A stretch of DNA of 64,000 nt, taken from positions 186,001 through 250,000 of the forward strand of contig JAIOPG010000002.1 of assembly GCA_021414025.1 (NCBI GenBank). The letters are read 5' to 3'. Origin of the DNA: Planctomycetota bacterium (GTDB taxonomy: Bacteria > Planctomycetota > Phycisphaerae > Phycisphaerales > SM1A02). Shown one piece after another: positions 35,735 to 43,536 of this stretch. Each line of letters starts with the position of its first letter. Position 1 is the stretch's first letter. A model generated the notes under the pieces. The model saw only the letters and a program-made list of their open reading frames with translations. It was not told the origin of the DNA and searched no databases. Both the position numbers and the translations under genes were made by a program.

Positions 35735-36619
35735 ATGATGCCCACAATGGAACCCGCCACGGCAACGACTACGAAACCATCGGAATCAAGCGCGCGTCGA
35801 ACCATCCTGCTTTCGATCGCGATCATTCTGACGGCCTTGCTGGGCGTCTTCGCCTCGCGCTTCACCATCTCCGCCCGCGGCACGGTCGCCCCGGACCTCT
35901 TCCTCTCCACGCAGCCTGCGTTCTCCATCGCCGTTGTCCTTGTCACGATGATCGTTGCGTTCCTGATCGCGCTGCCGCTGTCGAGACACATCAACGCAGC
36001 GGTGTCGCTTTTTGTGCTGGGCTGCGCCTTCGCCACCTACGCCATGCAGGCCGGCACCATCGCCGACCTCGTCTTTCTCAACGGCAGCATGACCTGCGCC
36101 GCCATTGAAACACTCCTGTGGAGCGCCTTCATCTCGATCGCCGCAATCATCATCTTCCGCGTCGGCGGTCCGCTGCCTGATGTTCCCGCGATCAACGATG
36201 AAGGAACCTTCGCCGGCGAGATCTTTCACAAGCGAGGCCTGCTGTCGCTGCTCGCCGGAATTGCCGCGATTCCCGTGCTGATCTTCACGCTGGTGGGCCC
36301 TACCAAGGGGCAATCCATCGGCGCCTGCGTCATGGCCGGCATCGTCACCGCCGTCATTGCTCGGCTTATCTCGCCGCGCTCGCAGCCCATCCTTCTCTTC
36401 GCCGTTCCCGCCTTCGTGATCGGCGCCGCTCAACTGGTGCTGGCGCTCTCCTCGTCGGACTCCCCAGACATTGCCTTCGGCATCGGCACGCTTTCACCGC
36501 TGCGCGTGCCCATGCCAATGGACATCGCCGCGGGCTCGCTCTGCGGAGTGGCGATCGGTCTTGGCTGGTCCAAGGGTCTGGTGAAAAAGGACCCCGACGC
36601 CTCGCCCCTGAGCGGCTGA
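35735..36619 (+). CDS. Polytopic membrane protein of unknown function
   Basis: 294 residues with about eight predicted membrane segments (for example LLSIAIILTALLGVF, FSIAVVLVTMIVAFLIALPL, LLSLLAGIAAIPVLIFTLVG and ILLFAVPAFVIGAAQLVLAL). There is a cytoplasm-like Ser/Thr-rich N-terminus and a short charged C-terminus (KGLVKKDPDASPLSG). No transporter or enzyme motif is visible. It is divergent from the ORF6N gene and 27 bases before the PfkB gene, in the same direction. Three closely spaced ATG codons make the exact start uncertain. Confidence 0.75.
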   Translation: MMPTMEPATATTTKPSESSARRTILLSIAIILTALLGVFASRFTISARGTVAPDLFLSTQPAFSIAVVLVTMIVAFLIALPLSRHINAAVSLFVLGCAFATYAMQAGTIADLVFLNGSMTCAAIETLLWSAFISIAAIIIFRVGGPLPDVPAINDEGTFAGEIFHKRGLLSLLAGIAAIPVLIFTLVGPTKGQSIGACVMAGIVTAVIARLISPRSQPILLFAVPAFVIGAAQLVLALSSSDSPDIAFGIGTLSPLRVPMPMDIAAGSLCGVAIGLGWSKGLVKKDPDASPLSG

Positions 36620-36646
36620 GGTTCGCGCCGATACACTCGGCGAACC

Positions 36647-37561
36647 ATGTCCCTCATCGTCACCGGAACCATCGGAATCGACACGCTTCACACTCCCACC
36701 GGCAGCGCCGAAAAGGTGCTCGGCGGCTCCTGCAGCTATTTCGCCGCCGCCGCCAGCTTTCTCTCGCCCGTCCGCCTGGTCGGCGCCGTGGGCGGAGACT
36801 GGCCCGCCCATCACGAGAAGCAGCTCCGCGGATTCGCCAATGTCCACACCGAGGGCCTTGAAAAGCGTCCCGCCAGCAAGACCTTCGCTTGGGGCGGCCG
36901 CTACATGGAGAACATGAATCAGCGCGAAACGCTCTTCACGGAGCTGGGCGTGCTGGAGGAGCACCCGCCCAAGGTGCCGGCGGCCTACCAGGATTCCAAG
37001 TTCGTCTTCCTGGGCAACACGCATCCCTCCGTGCAGATGGACCTGCTGGCGCAATTTCCCAAACGTGCCCTCGCGGTCTGTGACACGATGGACCTCTGGA
37101 TCAATGTGGCCCGGCCCGAGCTGCTGCAGCTGCTGGCCCAGGTGGACGGCGTGGTGCTCAATGACCAGGAAGCCGAGCAGCTCACCGAGACCCGCAACGC
37201 CGTCAGCGCCGGCAAGGCCATGCTGAAGTTCGGTCCGAAATTCGTCGTGGTGAAGAAGGGCGAGCATGGCGCGGTGCTGATCCACCGCGAAGGCGTGGCC
37301 ACGCTTCCCGCGTTTCCCGCCGACGCCGCCCATGTGGTCGATCCCACCGGAGCCGGCGACAGTTTCGCGGGTGGCATGATGGCCCACATCGCCTCGGTCG
37401 GTCGCGGCGACCTGAGCGTGGTGCAGGAAGGCCTCTCCTGGGGCACCGTCATGGCCAGTTTCACCATTGAAGCCTTTGGTCTGGACCGCCTGGCAAAGCT
37501 TGATCGCAAGCAGATCGATGAACGCATGAATCAATTCCGCAAAGCGGCAAAGGTGGGATGA
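36647..37561 (+). CDS. PfkB-family carbohydrate or nucleoside kinase
   Basis: 304 residues of the ribokinase fold. The N-terminal TGTIGIDTLHTP and GGSCSYFAAAASFLSPVRLVGAVGGDW form the substrate side, and the catalytic base and anion hole lie in VVDPTGAGDSFAGGMMAHIA. The substrate cannot be read from the sequence; adenosine/ribokinase-like sugar kinases are candidates. TACACT lies nine bases before the ATG, within an imperfect hairpin that fills the spacer. Its stop overlaps the peptidase start. Confidence 0.88.
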   Translation: MSLIVTGTIGIDTLHTPTGSAEKVLGGSCSYFAAAASFLSPVRLVGAVGGDWPAHHEKQLRGFANVHTEGLEKRPASKTFAWGGRYMENMNQRETLFTELGVLEEHPPKVPAAYQDSKFVFLGNTHPSVQMDLLAQFPKRALAVCDTMDLWINVARPELLQLLAQVDGVVLNDQEAEQLTETRNAVSAGKAMLKFGPKFVVVKKGEHGAVLIHREGVATLPAFPADAAHVVDPTGAGDSFAGGMMAHIASVGRGDLSVVQEGLSWGTVMASFTIEAFGLDRLAKLDRKQIDERMNQFRKAAKVG

Positions 37562-39813
37562 TGCAACCGATGAACCCGCTCCGCAGCCTGAAAATGTTCG
37601 GTGTTCTTTGCCTTGCGGCGCTGCTCAGTTCATTGGCCGCGGCCTCGGGTCCGTGGGGCAGCGGCAGCGGCAAGTTCAAGGATCTTCCCAACGCCGAGAA
37701 AGTCACGGAACTGCAGGGCGTTCTCTCGGAGATGAGCCGCGGCGGCCGCATTCACGATCTCACCTGGACTCCCTCGGCGCTGACTTTCCATCGCGGCAAC
37801 GGCTTCTATTCCGTCGACCTCACCACGGGCGTCATCACTTCGATTCCAACTCCAGAAATCGAAGCACCTGCGGCCGCCGGTCCAAAACGCGCCGGCGATC
37901 CGCCCGCCGGCCGCGCTCGCCAGCGCACGCAGGCCACCAGTCCCGACGGCACGCTCAAGGCGGTCCATCGCGACGGCGGCGTCTTCCTCGAGACGATCGA
38001 GACCAAGGAGCAGAAGCCCGTCATCGAAATGAAGAGCGGCGAGAACATCCGCTACGGCACCGCCGACTGGGTCTACGGCGAGGAGCTCGACCAGGGCGAC
38101 GCGATGTGGTGGAGCCCCGACGGAAAATATCTCGCCTTCTACGCCTTCGACGATTCGCAGGTGCCCAAGTACGAGCTGCTTCACGGCTGGGACGATCTGC
38201 GCACCAGCAAGGCGACCATGTGGTACCCCAAGGCCGGCGATCCGAATCCCGTCGCGGGCCTGATGGTCTACGAGCTCTCCAGCGGCCGCATGGCGACCAT
38301 CGATGTTGGCTCCGACCGCGAGCAGTACGTCTACGGCATTCGCTGGACGCCCGGCGGCAAACTGCTCTATTTCCGCACCAATCGCCATCAGGACCAGCTC
38401 GACCTGGTCTGCGCCGATCCCGTCACCGGCAAGTCGCAGGTGGTGGTGACCGAATCGCAGCCCACCTGGCAGGACAACCGCCCGCCGATGAAGTTCCTCG
38501 CCGACGGCGACCGCTTCATCTGGGGCAGCGAGAAGAGCGGATTCCGCAACCTCGAGCTTCGGAAGATTTCCGATCCCTCATTCATGCAGCCGCTGACGCG
38601 CCACGCCTGCCCGGTGCTGGACATCCTTGACATCGACGAGGCCGCGGGCGAAGTCTGGTACCGCGCCAACAGCGCCCCCGTGCCGATGCTGGCGCAGATC
38701 CACCGAGTCAAGTTTGACGGCACCGGCGAGCAGCAGGTCACCGATGGGCTCAGCCACTACTCGGGGATGCAGCGATCTCCCGATGGAAAATTCTTCACCG
38801 CGGTCGCGGAGACTCCCACCGTGCCGCCGCGCAGCGTGCTGCTGGAGATCGACGCCCATGGCCCGGCCGCGGAGAAGGCCACGCTCGCCGCCTCCGACAC
38901 CGGCGCCTTTGCCAAGAACAATCTGCGCCCCTCGGAGCTTTTCACCTTCACTGCGCCCGACGGCAAGACCCCCATCTGGGGCGAGCTCTTCTTCCCGCCC
39001 AACTTCGACCCCGCGAAGAAGTATCCGCTGCTGATCGATGTCTACGGCGGTCCGAGCTCGCAGGCCATCACCGGTCGCTTCGACGCGGGCTCGGCCAATC
39101 GGGCGTTTGGCCTGCTCATCGCCAAGATCGACAACCGCGGAACGGGCGGCCGCGGCAAGGCCTTCGAAACCGCCACCTATCTCAAGCTCTGCGGTCCCGA
39201 CCTGGACGACCAGGCCGCCGGTGTGAAGTCTCTCTCGATTCGCCCCTATGTGGACTCGTCGCGCGTGGCGATCATGGGCCATTCCTACGGCGGCACCATG
39301 AGCGCCATGGGAGTGCTGCGCTACCCCGATGTCTTCAAGGCCGCGGTCGCCGGCGCACCGGTCACGGATTGGCGCAACTACGACTCCATCTACACCGAGC
39401 GCTACATGCGCACCCCCAAGGAGAACCCCGAGGGCTACGACTCCAGTAGCGCCGTGAAGCTCTGCGCCACGCTCAAGGCTAGGCTGCTGCTCATCCACGG
39501 AATGGTGGATGACAACGTGCATCCTTCCAATACTCTGCAGATGGCCAAGATCATGCAGGACGCCGAGGTGCCCTTCGAGATGATGATCTTCCCCGACTCC
39601 GACCATGGCATTCGCTCGCCCGCCTACAAGGCCAAGGCGTGGTGGTTCCTGGCCGAGCAGCTTGGGCTGCTGGATGCGCCAGAGCAAAAATCGTCGGCGA
39701 CTCCTTCCTACCAGAGCATGATCGAGTCGATTTCTGTGCCAATGCCAAATTCAGCGCCGGCGTCGATCAAGAACGCCGTGCCCGCTGGATCTGCGCCTGG
39801 ATCCGGAAAATGA
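37558..39813 (+). CDS. S9 family (DPP IV-like) serine peptidase
   Basis: 751 residues, with an N-terminal hydrophobic segment (LKMFGVLCLAALLSSLAAASG) that predicts export. The middle is the DPP IV beta-propeller, with the N-terminus-binding Glu pair in DWVYGEELDQGDAMWW. The alpha/beta-hydrolase domain has the nucleophile in GHSYGGTMSA, the aspartate in MVDDNVHPSNT and the histidine in PDSDHGIRSP, so the catalytic triad is complete. Expected activity is removal of X-Pro or X-Ala dipeptides from peptides. A 40-residue Ser/Pro/Ala-rich tail is extra. Starts and stops overlap with both neighbours, so pfkB-like kinase, peptidase and murQ form one operon. Confidence 0.9.
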   Translation: MMQPMNPLRSLKMFGVLCLAALLSSLAAASGPWGSGSGKFKDLPNAEKVTELQGVLSEMSRGGRIHDLTWTPSALTFHRGNGFYSVDLTTGVITSIPTPEIEAPAAAGPKRAGDPPAGRARQRTQATSPDGTLKAVHRDGGVFLETIETKEQKPVIEMKSGENIRYGTADWVYGEELDQGDAMWWSPDGKYLAFYAFDDSQVPKYELLHGWDDLRTSKATMWYPKAGDPNPVAGLMVYELSSGRMATIDVGSDREQYVYGIRWTPGGKLLYFRTNRHQDQLDLVCADPVTGKSQVVVTESQPTWQDNRPPMKFLADGDRFIWGSEKSGFRNLELRKISDPSFMQPLTRHACPVLDILDIDEAAGEVWYRANSAPVPMLAQIHRVKFDGTGEQQVTDGLSHYSGMQRSPDGKFFTAVAETPTVPPRSVLLEIDAHGPAAEKATLAASDTGAFAKNNLRPSELFTFTAPDGKTPIWGELFFPPNFDPAKKYPLLIDVYGGPSSQAITGRFDAGSANRAFGLLIAKIDNRGTGGRGKAFETATYLKLCGPDLDDQAAGVKSLSIRPYVDSSRVAIMGHSYGGTMSAMGVLRYPDVFKAAVAGAPVTDWRNYDSIYTERYMRTPKENPEGYDSSSAVKLCATLKARLLLIHGMVDDNVHPSNTLQMAKIMQDAEVPFEMMIFPDSDHGIRSPAYKAKAWWFLAEQLGLLDAPEQKSSATPSYQSMIESISVPMPNSAPASIKNAVPAGSAPGSGK

Positions 39814-40718
39814 ACCGCGCCATGCCCACCGACCGCGGGCATGTCCGCACCGAGCATCACCACGAGGAGGGTCTGGCCCTGGACGCCTGCGCGCCGGTCG
39901 AGTTGATCCGCCGACTGGCCCAGGACCATGAAGTCGTGACCCAGGCGGTCTCGGCTGCAGCGGAGGAATTGGGTGCCTTCGTGGATGGGCTGGTGCCCCG
40001 GATGCAGCGGGGCGGGCGGCTGATCTACATCGGGGCAGGGACCAGCGGCCGCCTGGGGGTGCTGGATGCCAGCGAATGTCCACCCACTTTTCGCAGCGAT
40101 CCCAGCCAAATTGTGGGGCTTATCGCGGGCGGGGACGCCTCGCTGCGCCGCAGCAGCGAGGGCCGTGAGGACGAGGAAATGGGGGCCAAAGAGCAGCTGG
40201 ATCTCCTGAAATTGAACAACAGCGACACGCTGCTGGGCATCGCCGCCGGCGGCACCACGCCCTATGTGCTGGGGGCCATCCGGCTGGCCAAGGCGGCCGG
40301 CGCCGCGACCGCGCTGCTCACCTGCGCCCCGCGCGAGACGCCAAAGGATTGCGACCGGATGATCCTGCTGGACACCGGCGCCGAGCTGCTCACCGGCAGC
40401 ACGCGACTGAAGGCGGGAAGCGCCACCAAGCTGGCGCTCAACGCCATCACCACCGCCACCTTCGCGCAACTGGGCAAGGTCTACGGCCAGGTCATGGTCG
40501 ACCTGGCCGCGACCAACGACAAGCTGGTCGACCGCGCGGTGCGCATCCTGACCCACATCGCCCCCGAAGTCTCGCGCGAGCATTCGCTGGCGCTGCTGAC
40601 CCAGGCGGGGGGGCAGCTGCGGGTGGCCATCGTGATGGCCCGCCTGCAGGTGGACCGCGCCGCCGCCGAGAAGAAATTGAACGACGCGCACAACTCGCTC
40701 CGACGCATCATTGGCTGA
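39810..40718 (+). CDS. murQ: N-acetylmuramic acid 6-phosphate etherase
   Basis: Cleaves the lactyl ether of MurNAc-6-phosphate in cell-wall recycling. The SIS-domain signatures are IYIGAGTSGRLGVLDASECPPTF, the GLIAGGDASLRRSSEG loop with the catalytic Glu, and LLTGSTRLKAGSATKLALNAIT. From the ATG at 39810, which overlaps the peptidase stop as ATGA, it is 302 residues, close to E. coli MurQ. The frame runs further upstream inside the peptidase gene. Together with an exported peptidase and a sugar kinase it suggests peptidoglycan or peptide scavenging. Confidence 0.93.
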   Translation: MNRAMPTDRGHVRTEHHHEEGLALDACAPVELIRRLAQDHEVVTQAVSAAAEELGAFVDGLVPRMQRGGRLIYIGAGTSGRLGVLDASECPPTFRSDPSQIVGLIAGGDASLRRSSEGREDEEMGAKEQLDLLKLNNSDTLLGIAAGGTTPYVLGAIRLAKAAGAATALLTCAPRETPKDCDRMILLDTGAELLTGSTRLKAGSATKLALNAITTATFAQLGKVYGQVMVDLAATNDKLVDRAVRILTHIAPEVSREHSLALLTQAGGQLRVAIVMARLQVDRAAAEKKLNDAHNSLRRIIG

Positions 40719-40778
40719 GCGAAGCGCGCGGTGAGCGCGACGTGTCGCGCACCCGGACTCACGCAAAACTTTCATCGG

Positions 40779-40817
40779 GACAAAAACAACGCGACCTCGT
40801 CGTGGGACGAGGTCGCG
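40779..40817 (-). terminator. Rho-independent terminator of the HU-like gene
   Basis: Perfect 12-base stem (CGCGACCTCGTC/GACGAGGTCGCG, 40790-40817) with a four-base loop. On the minus strand it is followed by TTGTTTTTGTCC. It begins 48 bases past the HU-like stop. Confidence 0.8.
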
Positions 40818-40865
40818 TGGAAGTCAATGCCAGCGGGGGCTTGCGCCGCCGCCGGGAAGATCGAT

Positions 40866-41216
40866 TCAGATCAGGCTGTTGAGCGTGCGCAGAGCGCGGA
40901 CGCGGACCTTGCGGCTCGCGGGCTTGGCCTTGATCATGATTTCCTCGCCGGTGAAGGGATTGCGGCCCTTGCGTGCGGAGGTGGCAGGCTTGTTGACGGT
41001 CTTCAGCTTCATCAGGCCGATGAAGTTGAACTCGCCGCAGCCCTTCTTGCTCAGGTCAGCAGCGATGATCGCCGTGAGAGCCTCGAACACTTCCTTCACC
41101 TTGCTGTTCTTCAGCTCGGTGCCGAGAGCGATCTGCTTCACGATCTCGCCCTTCGAGCGACGCTTGGTCGCGGGAGTGGCTTTGAAAATTTTCTTCTTGG
41201 TTGCGGTCTTGGACAT
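40866..41216 (-). CDS. HU-like DNA-binding protein with basic N-terminal extension
   Basis: 116 residues. After a Lys/Thr-rich leader of about 22 residues (SKTATKKKIFKATPATKRRSK), the IHF/HU fold follows: GEIVKQIALGTELKNSKVKEVFEALTAIIAADL, then the FNFIGLMKLKTVNKPATSARKGRNPFTGEEIMIKAKPASRKVRV arm and saddle. The RNPFTGE signature is diagnostic. GGAAAGG precedes the ATG. A promoter TTGCCG-N16-TACTAT lies about 90 bases upstream and a strong terminator follows, so it is monocistronic. Confidence 0.93.
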   Translation of the reverse strand: MSKTATKKKIFKATPATKRRSKGEIVKQIALGTELKNSKVKEVFEALTAIIAADLSKKGCGEFNFIGLMKLKTVNKPATSARKGRNPFTGEEIMIKAKPASRKVRVRALRTLNSLI

Positions 41217-41306
41217 GTGGAAATCCTTTCCAGGATCAAAGAGTCAAGCGGCGTCCGCCGATTGACGGTGTTGCGAATGTCCGCCGACATCGGCGGAGCA
41301 GCAGTG

Positions 41307-41334
41307 ATAGTACAGGGCGCTCGCCCGTCGGCAA
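41307..41334 (-). promoter_or_regulatory. Promoter of the HU-like gene
   Basis: TTGCCG (41334-41329), 16-base spacer, TACTAT (41312-41307) on the minus strand. The leader that follows holds an 18-base palindrome (TCCGCCGA/TCGGCGGA) at 41280-41297. Confidence 0.45.
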
Positions 41335-41408
41335 GGGTGAGCAAGGGCAAAAACGACTGTTTTCACCGATGTTTTTGACTCTTTTGGTTCAAACCCAGTC
41401 AAAAACTC

Positions 41409-41429
41409 GCAAAAATTAGGCTTTTTTGC
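41409..41429 (-). terminator. Possible terminator of the UDP-glucose dehydrogenase gene
   Basis: GCAAAAA and TTTTTTGC can pair across a short loop and are followed on the minus strand by GAGTTTTTG. The stem is AT-rich, so termination may be weak. Confidence 0.4.
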
Positions 41430-41456
41430 TCTTGACAACCGGAAAATTTCTGCATG

Positions 41457-42803
41457 TCACGAGCGGCTCTTGGCGGCGCCGCGCACGGTTTCGCGGCCGA
41501 TCGAGATGTAGTCGAAGCCATGCTCCTGCATGGTGTGGGCGCGGTAGAGGTTGCGCCCGTCGAAGACCAGCGGCGCCGAGAGGAAGCTCTTCACGCGATC
41601 CAGGTCCGGCGAGCGGAACTCGCTCCACTCAGTGCAGACGATCAGCGCGTCGGCGCCCTCGAGGCATTGGTACATGTCGGTGGCGATCTCCACCTGCGGC
41701 ATCTCCTGCGCCAGATTGGGCAGAGCCACCGGGTCGAAGGCGCGCACGCGGGCGCCGGCCCGCAGCGCCAGCTGCATCAGAGCCATCGAGGGCGCCTCGC
41801 GGATGTCGTCGGTGCGCGGCTTGAAGGCCACCCCCCAGAAGGCCAGCTTTTTCCCCCGCAAACCGCCGGGAAACTCCGCCTCGATCTTCTGCCAGAAGTG
41901 GGCGCGCTGGTCCTGGTTCACCTCGTGCACGGCGGCATTGAGCTTGCAGTCGAAGCCCGCGGCCTTGCCCATGCCCACCACCGCCAGCGTGTCCTTGGGG
42001 AAGCAGCTGCCGCCGTAGCCCAGCCCGGGATGGAGAAACTGATTGCCGATGCGCCGGTCGGAGCACATGCCCTCACGGACGTTGTTGATGTCGGCGCCAT
42101 ACTTCTCGCAGAGGTTGGCGATCTCGTTGATGAAGCTGATCTTGCAGGCCAGCATGGCGTTGCTGGCGTACTTCACCATCTCGGCGCTGCGCACGTCCAT
42201 GATGTAGATCGGGTTGCCCTGGCGCACGAAGGGCTCGTAGAGCTCGCGCATCATCTCGCCGGCGTGCTCGTTCTCCACGCCGCACACCACGCGGTCGGGC
42301 TTCATGAAGTCGCCGATCGCGTCGCCTTCCTTGAGGAACTCCGGATTGTCGGCGATGTGGAAGGCGACCTTGGTGCGGGCGCGGATGGCGTCGCGCACCT
42401 TGTGGCTGGTCCCCACCGGCACCGTGCTCTTGACCACCACCATCTTGGGCTTGGCGGTGGGGCCGATGCGCTCCAACTCGTCGGCGATGTCGCGGGCCAC
42501 CGAGAGCACGAACTGCAGATCGGCGCTGCCGTCGTCGCCGCTGGGCGTGCCCACGCAGATGAAGATGGCGTCGGCGTGGCGGTAGGCTTCGGCCTTGTCC
42601 AGGGTGAAGCGGATCCGCTTGGCGGCGATGTTCTTGGCCAGCATTTCGCTCAATCCCGGCTCATAAATGGGGCTTTCCCCGCGGCGGAGCTTGGCGATCT
42701 TCTTCTCGTCCACGTCCAGGCAAAGGACGTCGTTGCCGGTGTCGGCGAAGCAGGCCCCTGTGACCAAGCCCACATATCCCGTGCCGACCATGGTGAGTTT
42801 CAT
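41457..42803 (-). CDS. UDP-glucose 6-dehydrogenase
   Basis: Oxidises UDP-glucose to UDP-glucuronate for exopolysaccharide or surface-glycan synthesis. The 448 residues show an NAD-binding start (LTMVGTGYVGLVTGACFAD), the catalytic-lysine region SAEMVKYASNAMLACKISF, and the catalytic cysteine in GYGGSCFPKDTLA. The C-terminal UDP-binding domain has LAFWGVAFKPRTDDIREAPS. AAGGAG lies seven bases before the ATG at 42803, a good ribosome binding site. Other UDP-sugar oxidising enzymes share the fold, but the motifs fit Ugd. Confidence 0.93.
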   Translation of the reverse strand: MKLTMVGTGYVGLVTGACFADTGNDVLCLDVDEKKIAKLRRGESPIYEPGLSEMLAKNIAAKRIRFTLDKAEAYRHADAIFICVGTPSGDDGSADLQFVLSVARDIADELERIGPTAKPKMVVVKSTVPVGTSHKVRDAIRARTKVAFHIADNPEFLKEGDAIGDFMKPDRVVCGVENEHAGEMMRELYEPFVRQGNPIYIMDVRSAEMVKYASNAMLACKISFINEIANLCEKYGADINNVREGMCSDRRIGNQFLHPGLGYGGSCFPKDTLAVVGMGKAAGFDCKLNAAVHEVNQDQRAHFWQKIEAEFPGGLRGKKLAFWGVAFKPRTDDIREAPSMALMQLALRAGARVRAFDPVALPNLAQEMPQVEIATDMYQCLEGADALIVCTEWSEFRSPDLDRVKSFLSAPLVFDGRNLYRAHTMQEHGFDYISIGRETVRGAAKSRS

Positions 42804-42836
42804 CGCGTCGCTCCTTGCATGAGACCCAGAGGATAG

Positions 42837-43322
42837 CTACCGCTTGGCGGCGGTTCTTGAGGCGATCCGCGAAGGCGGCCTGCCTGAGGCCTGCGCATTC
42901 GACTCCCGCCAGCCCTCGCGCTTGAGCAGCCAGACCTTCAATTTCAAGGTGCCGCCGCGCGGGTTGTCGCTGCCGGCGAATCCGCCAAGTCCGGTCGAAG
43001 CCACCACACGGTGGCAGGGCACGATGACCGGCAGGGGATTGCGCCGCATGGCCTGTCCTGCGGCTCGCACCGCCGAGGGACTCCCGGCCGCCGCGGCCAG
43101 CCATCCATAGGTGCGCGTCTGCCCCGCGGGAATGCTCCGGCAGGCGCGCCAGCACTTCTCGAAGAAGGGGCTCGCCCTGGGCGTGGGGATCGATGCGAAG
43201 CTCACGCGCTTGCCCTTGAGATGTCTGGCGATCAGAAGTGCGGCTCGGTCGGCATCCTTCGCATCCATGCGTGATGCATCGATGTCAATGGTGCCGGCGG
43301 GAGTTCGAACCTTGTGCTTCAT
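42837..43322 (-). CDS. ogt: Methylated-DNA--protein-cysteine methyltransferase
   Basis: Repairs O6-alkylguanine by a single suicide transfer to cysteine. The active site is VIVPCHRVV, preceded by the helix-turn-helix region PAGQTRTYGWLAAAAGSPSAVRAAGQAMRRNP. The 161 residues are typical for the small Ogt type; the basic C-terminus (SGRPPSRIASRTAAKR) is extra. The ATG at 43322 sits six bases after TATAAA and lacks a ribosome binding site. Confidence 0.94.
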   Translation of the reverse strand: MKHKVRTPAGTIDIDASRMDAKDADRAALLIARHLKGKRVSFASIPTPRASPFFEKCWRACRSIPAGQTRTYGWLAAAAGSPSAVRAAGQAMRRNPLPVIVPCHRVVASTGLGGFAGSDNPRGGTLKLKVWLLKREGWRESNAQASGRPPSRIASRTAAKR

Positions 43323-43328
43323 TCAAGA

Positions 43329-43334
43329 TTTATA
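43329..43334 (-). promoter_or_regulatory. Leaderless-type -10 element of ogt
   Basis: TATAAA on the minus strand ends six bases before the ogt ATG at 43322. Confidence 0.5.
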
Positions 43335-43399
43335 CCACGCCGCCATGTGCGCGTTGATTTCTCGACGAAGCTGAGGCGCTTTGCGAAAAGAAGTAGCCC

Positions 43400-43518
43400 C
43401 AGTCGCTCAGACAACCGATCGCTCCGTGAGCAAAGTGCTATCAGTCGCTCAGACAACGCTCCGGGGCTCGCAGACTCGCCCCTGCGCTAAACTCGCTTGG
43501 TGATAGCACTTTGCTCAC
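43400..43518. repeat. Nested direct and inverted repeats between ogt and the RCC1 array
   Basis: CAGTCGCTCAGACAAC occurs at 43400-43415 and again at 43442-43457. An 18-base perfect inverted repeat, GTGAGCAAAGTGCTATCA at 43426-43443 and its complement at 43501-43518, flanks a GC-rich 57-base loop. No coding sequence is apparent. It lies 3' of the first RCC1 gene and may be a large terminator-like fold or a small mobile-element remnant. Confidence 0.75.
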
Positions 43519-43536
43519 TGCGCATCGGCAAATTTG

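Noticed and set aside
36620-36646. Hairpin filling the spacer before the PfkB gene as a terminator
   Set aside because: The stem is imperfect, no T-tract follows, and a TACACT -10 lies inside it, so a promoter is the better reading.
41280-41297. Palindrome TCCGCCGA/TCGGCGGA in the HU leader as an operator
   Set aside because: It is short and GC-rich, and such palindromes are expected often in this composition; it is only noted with the promoter.
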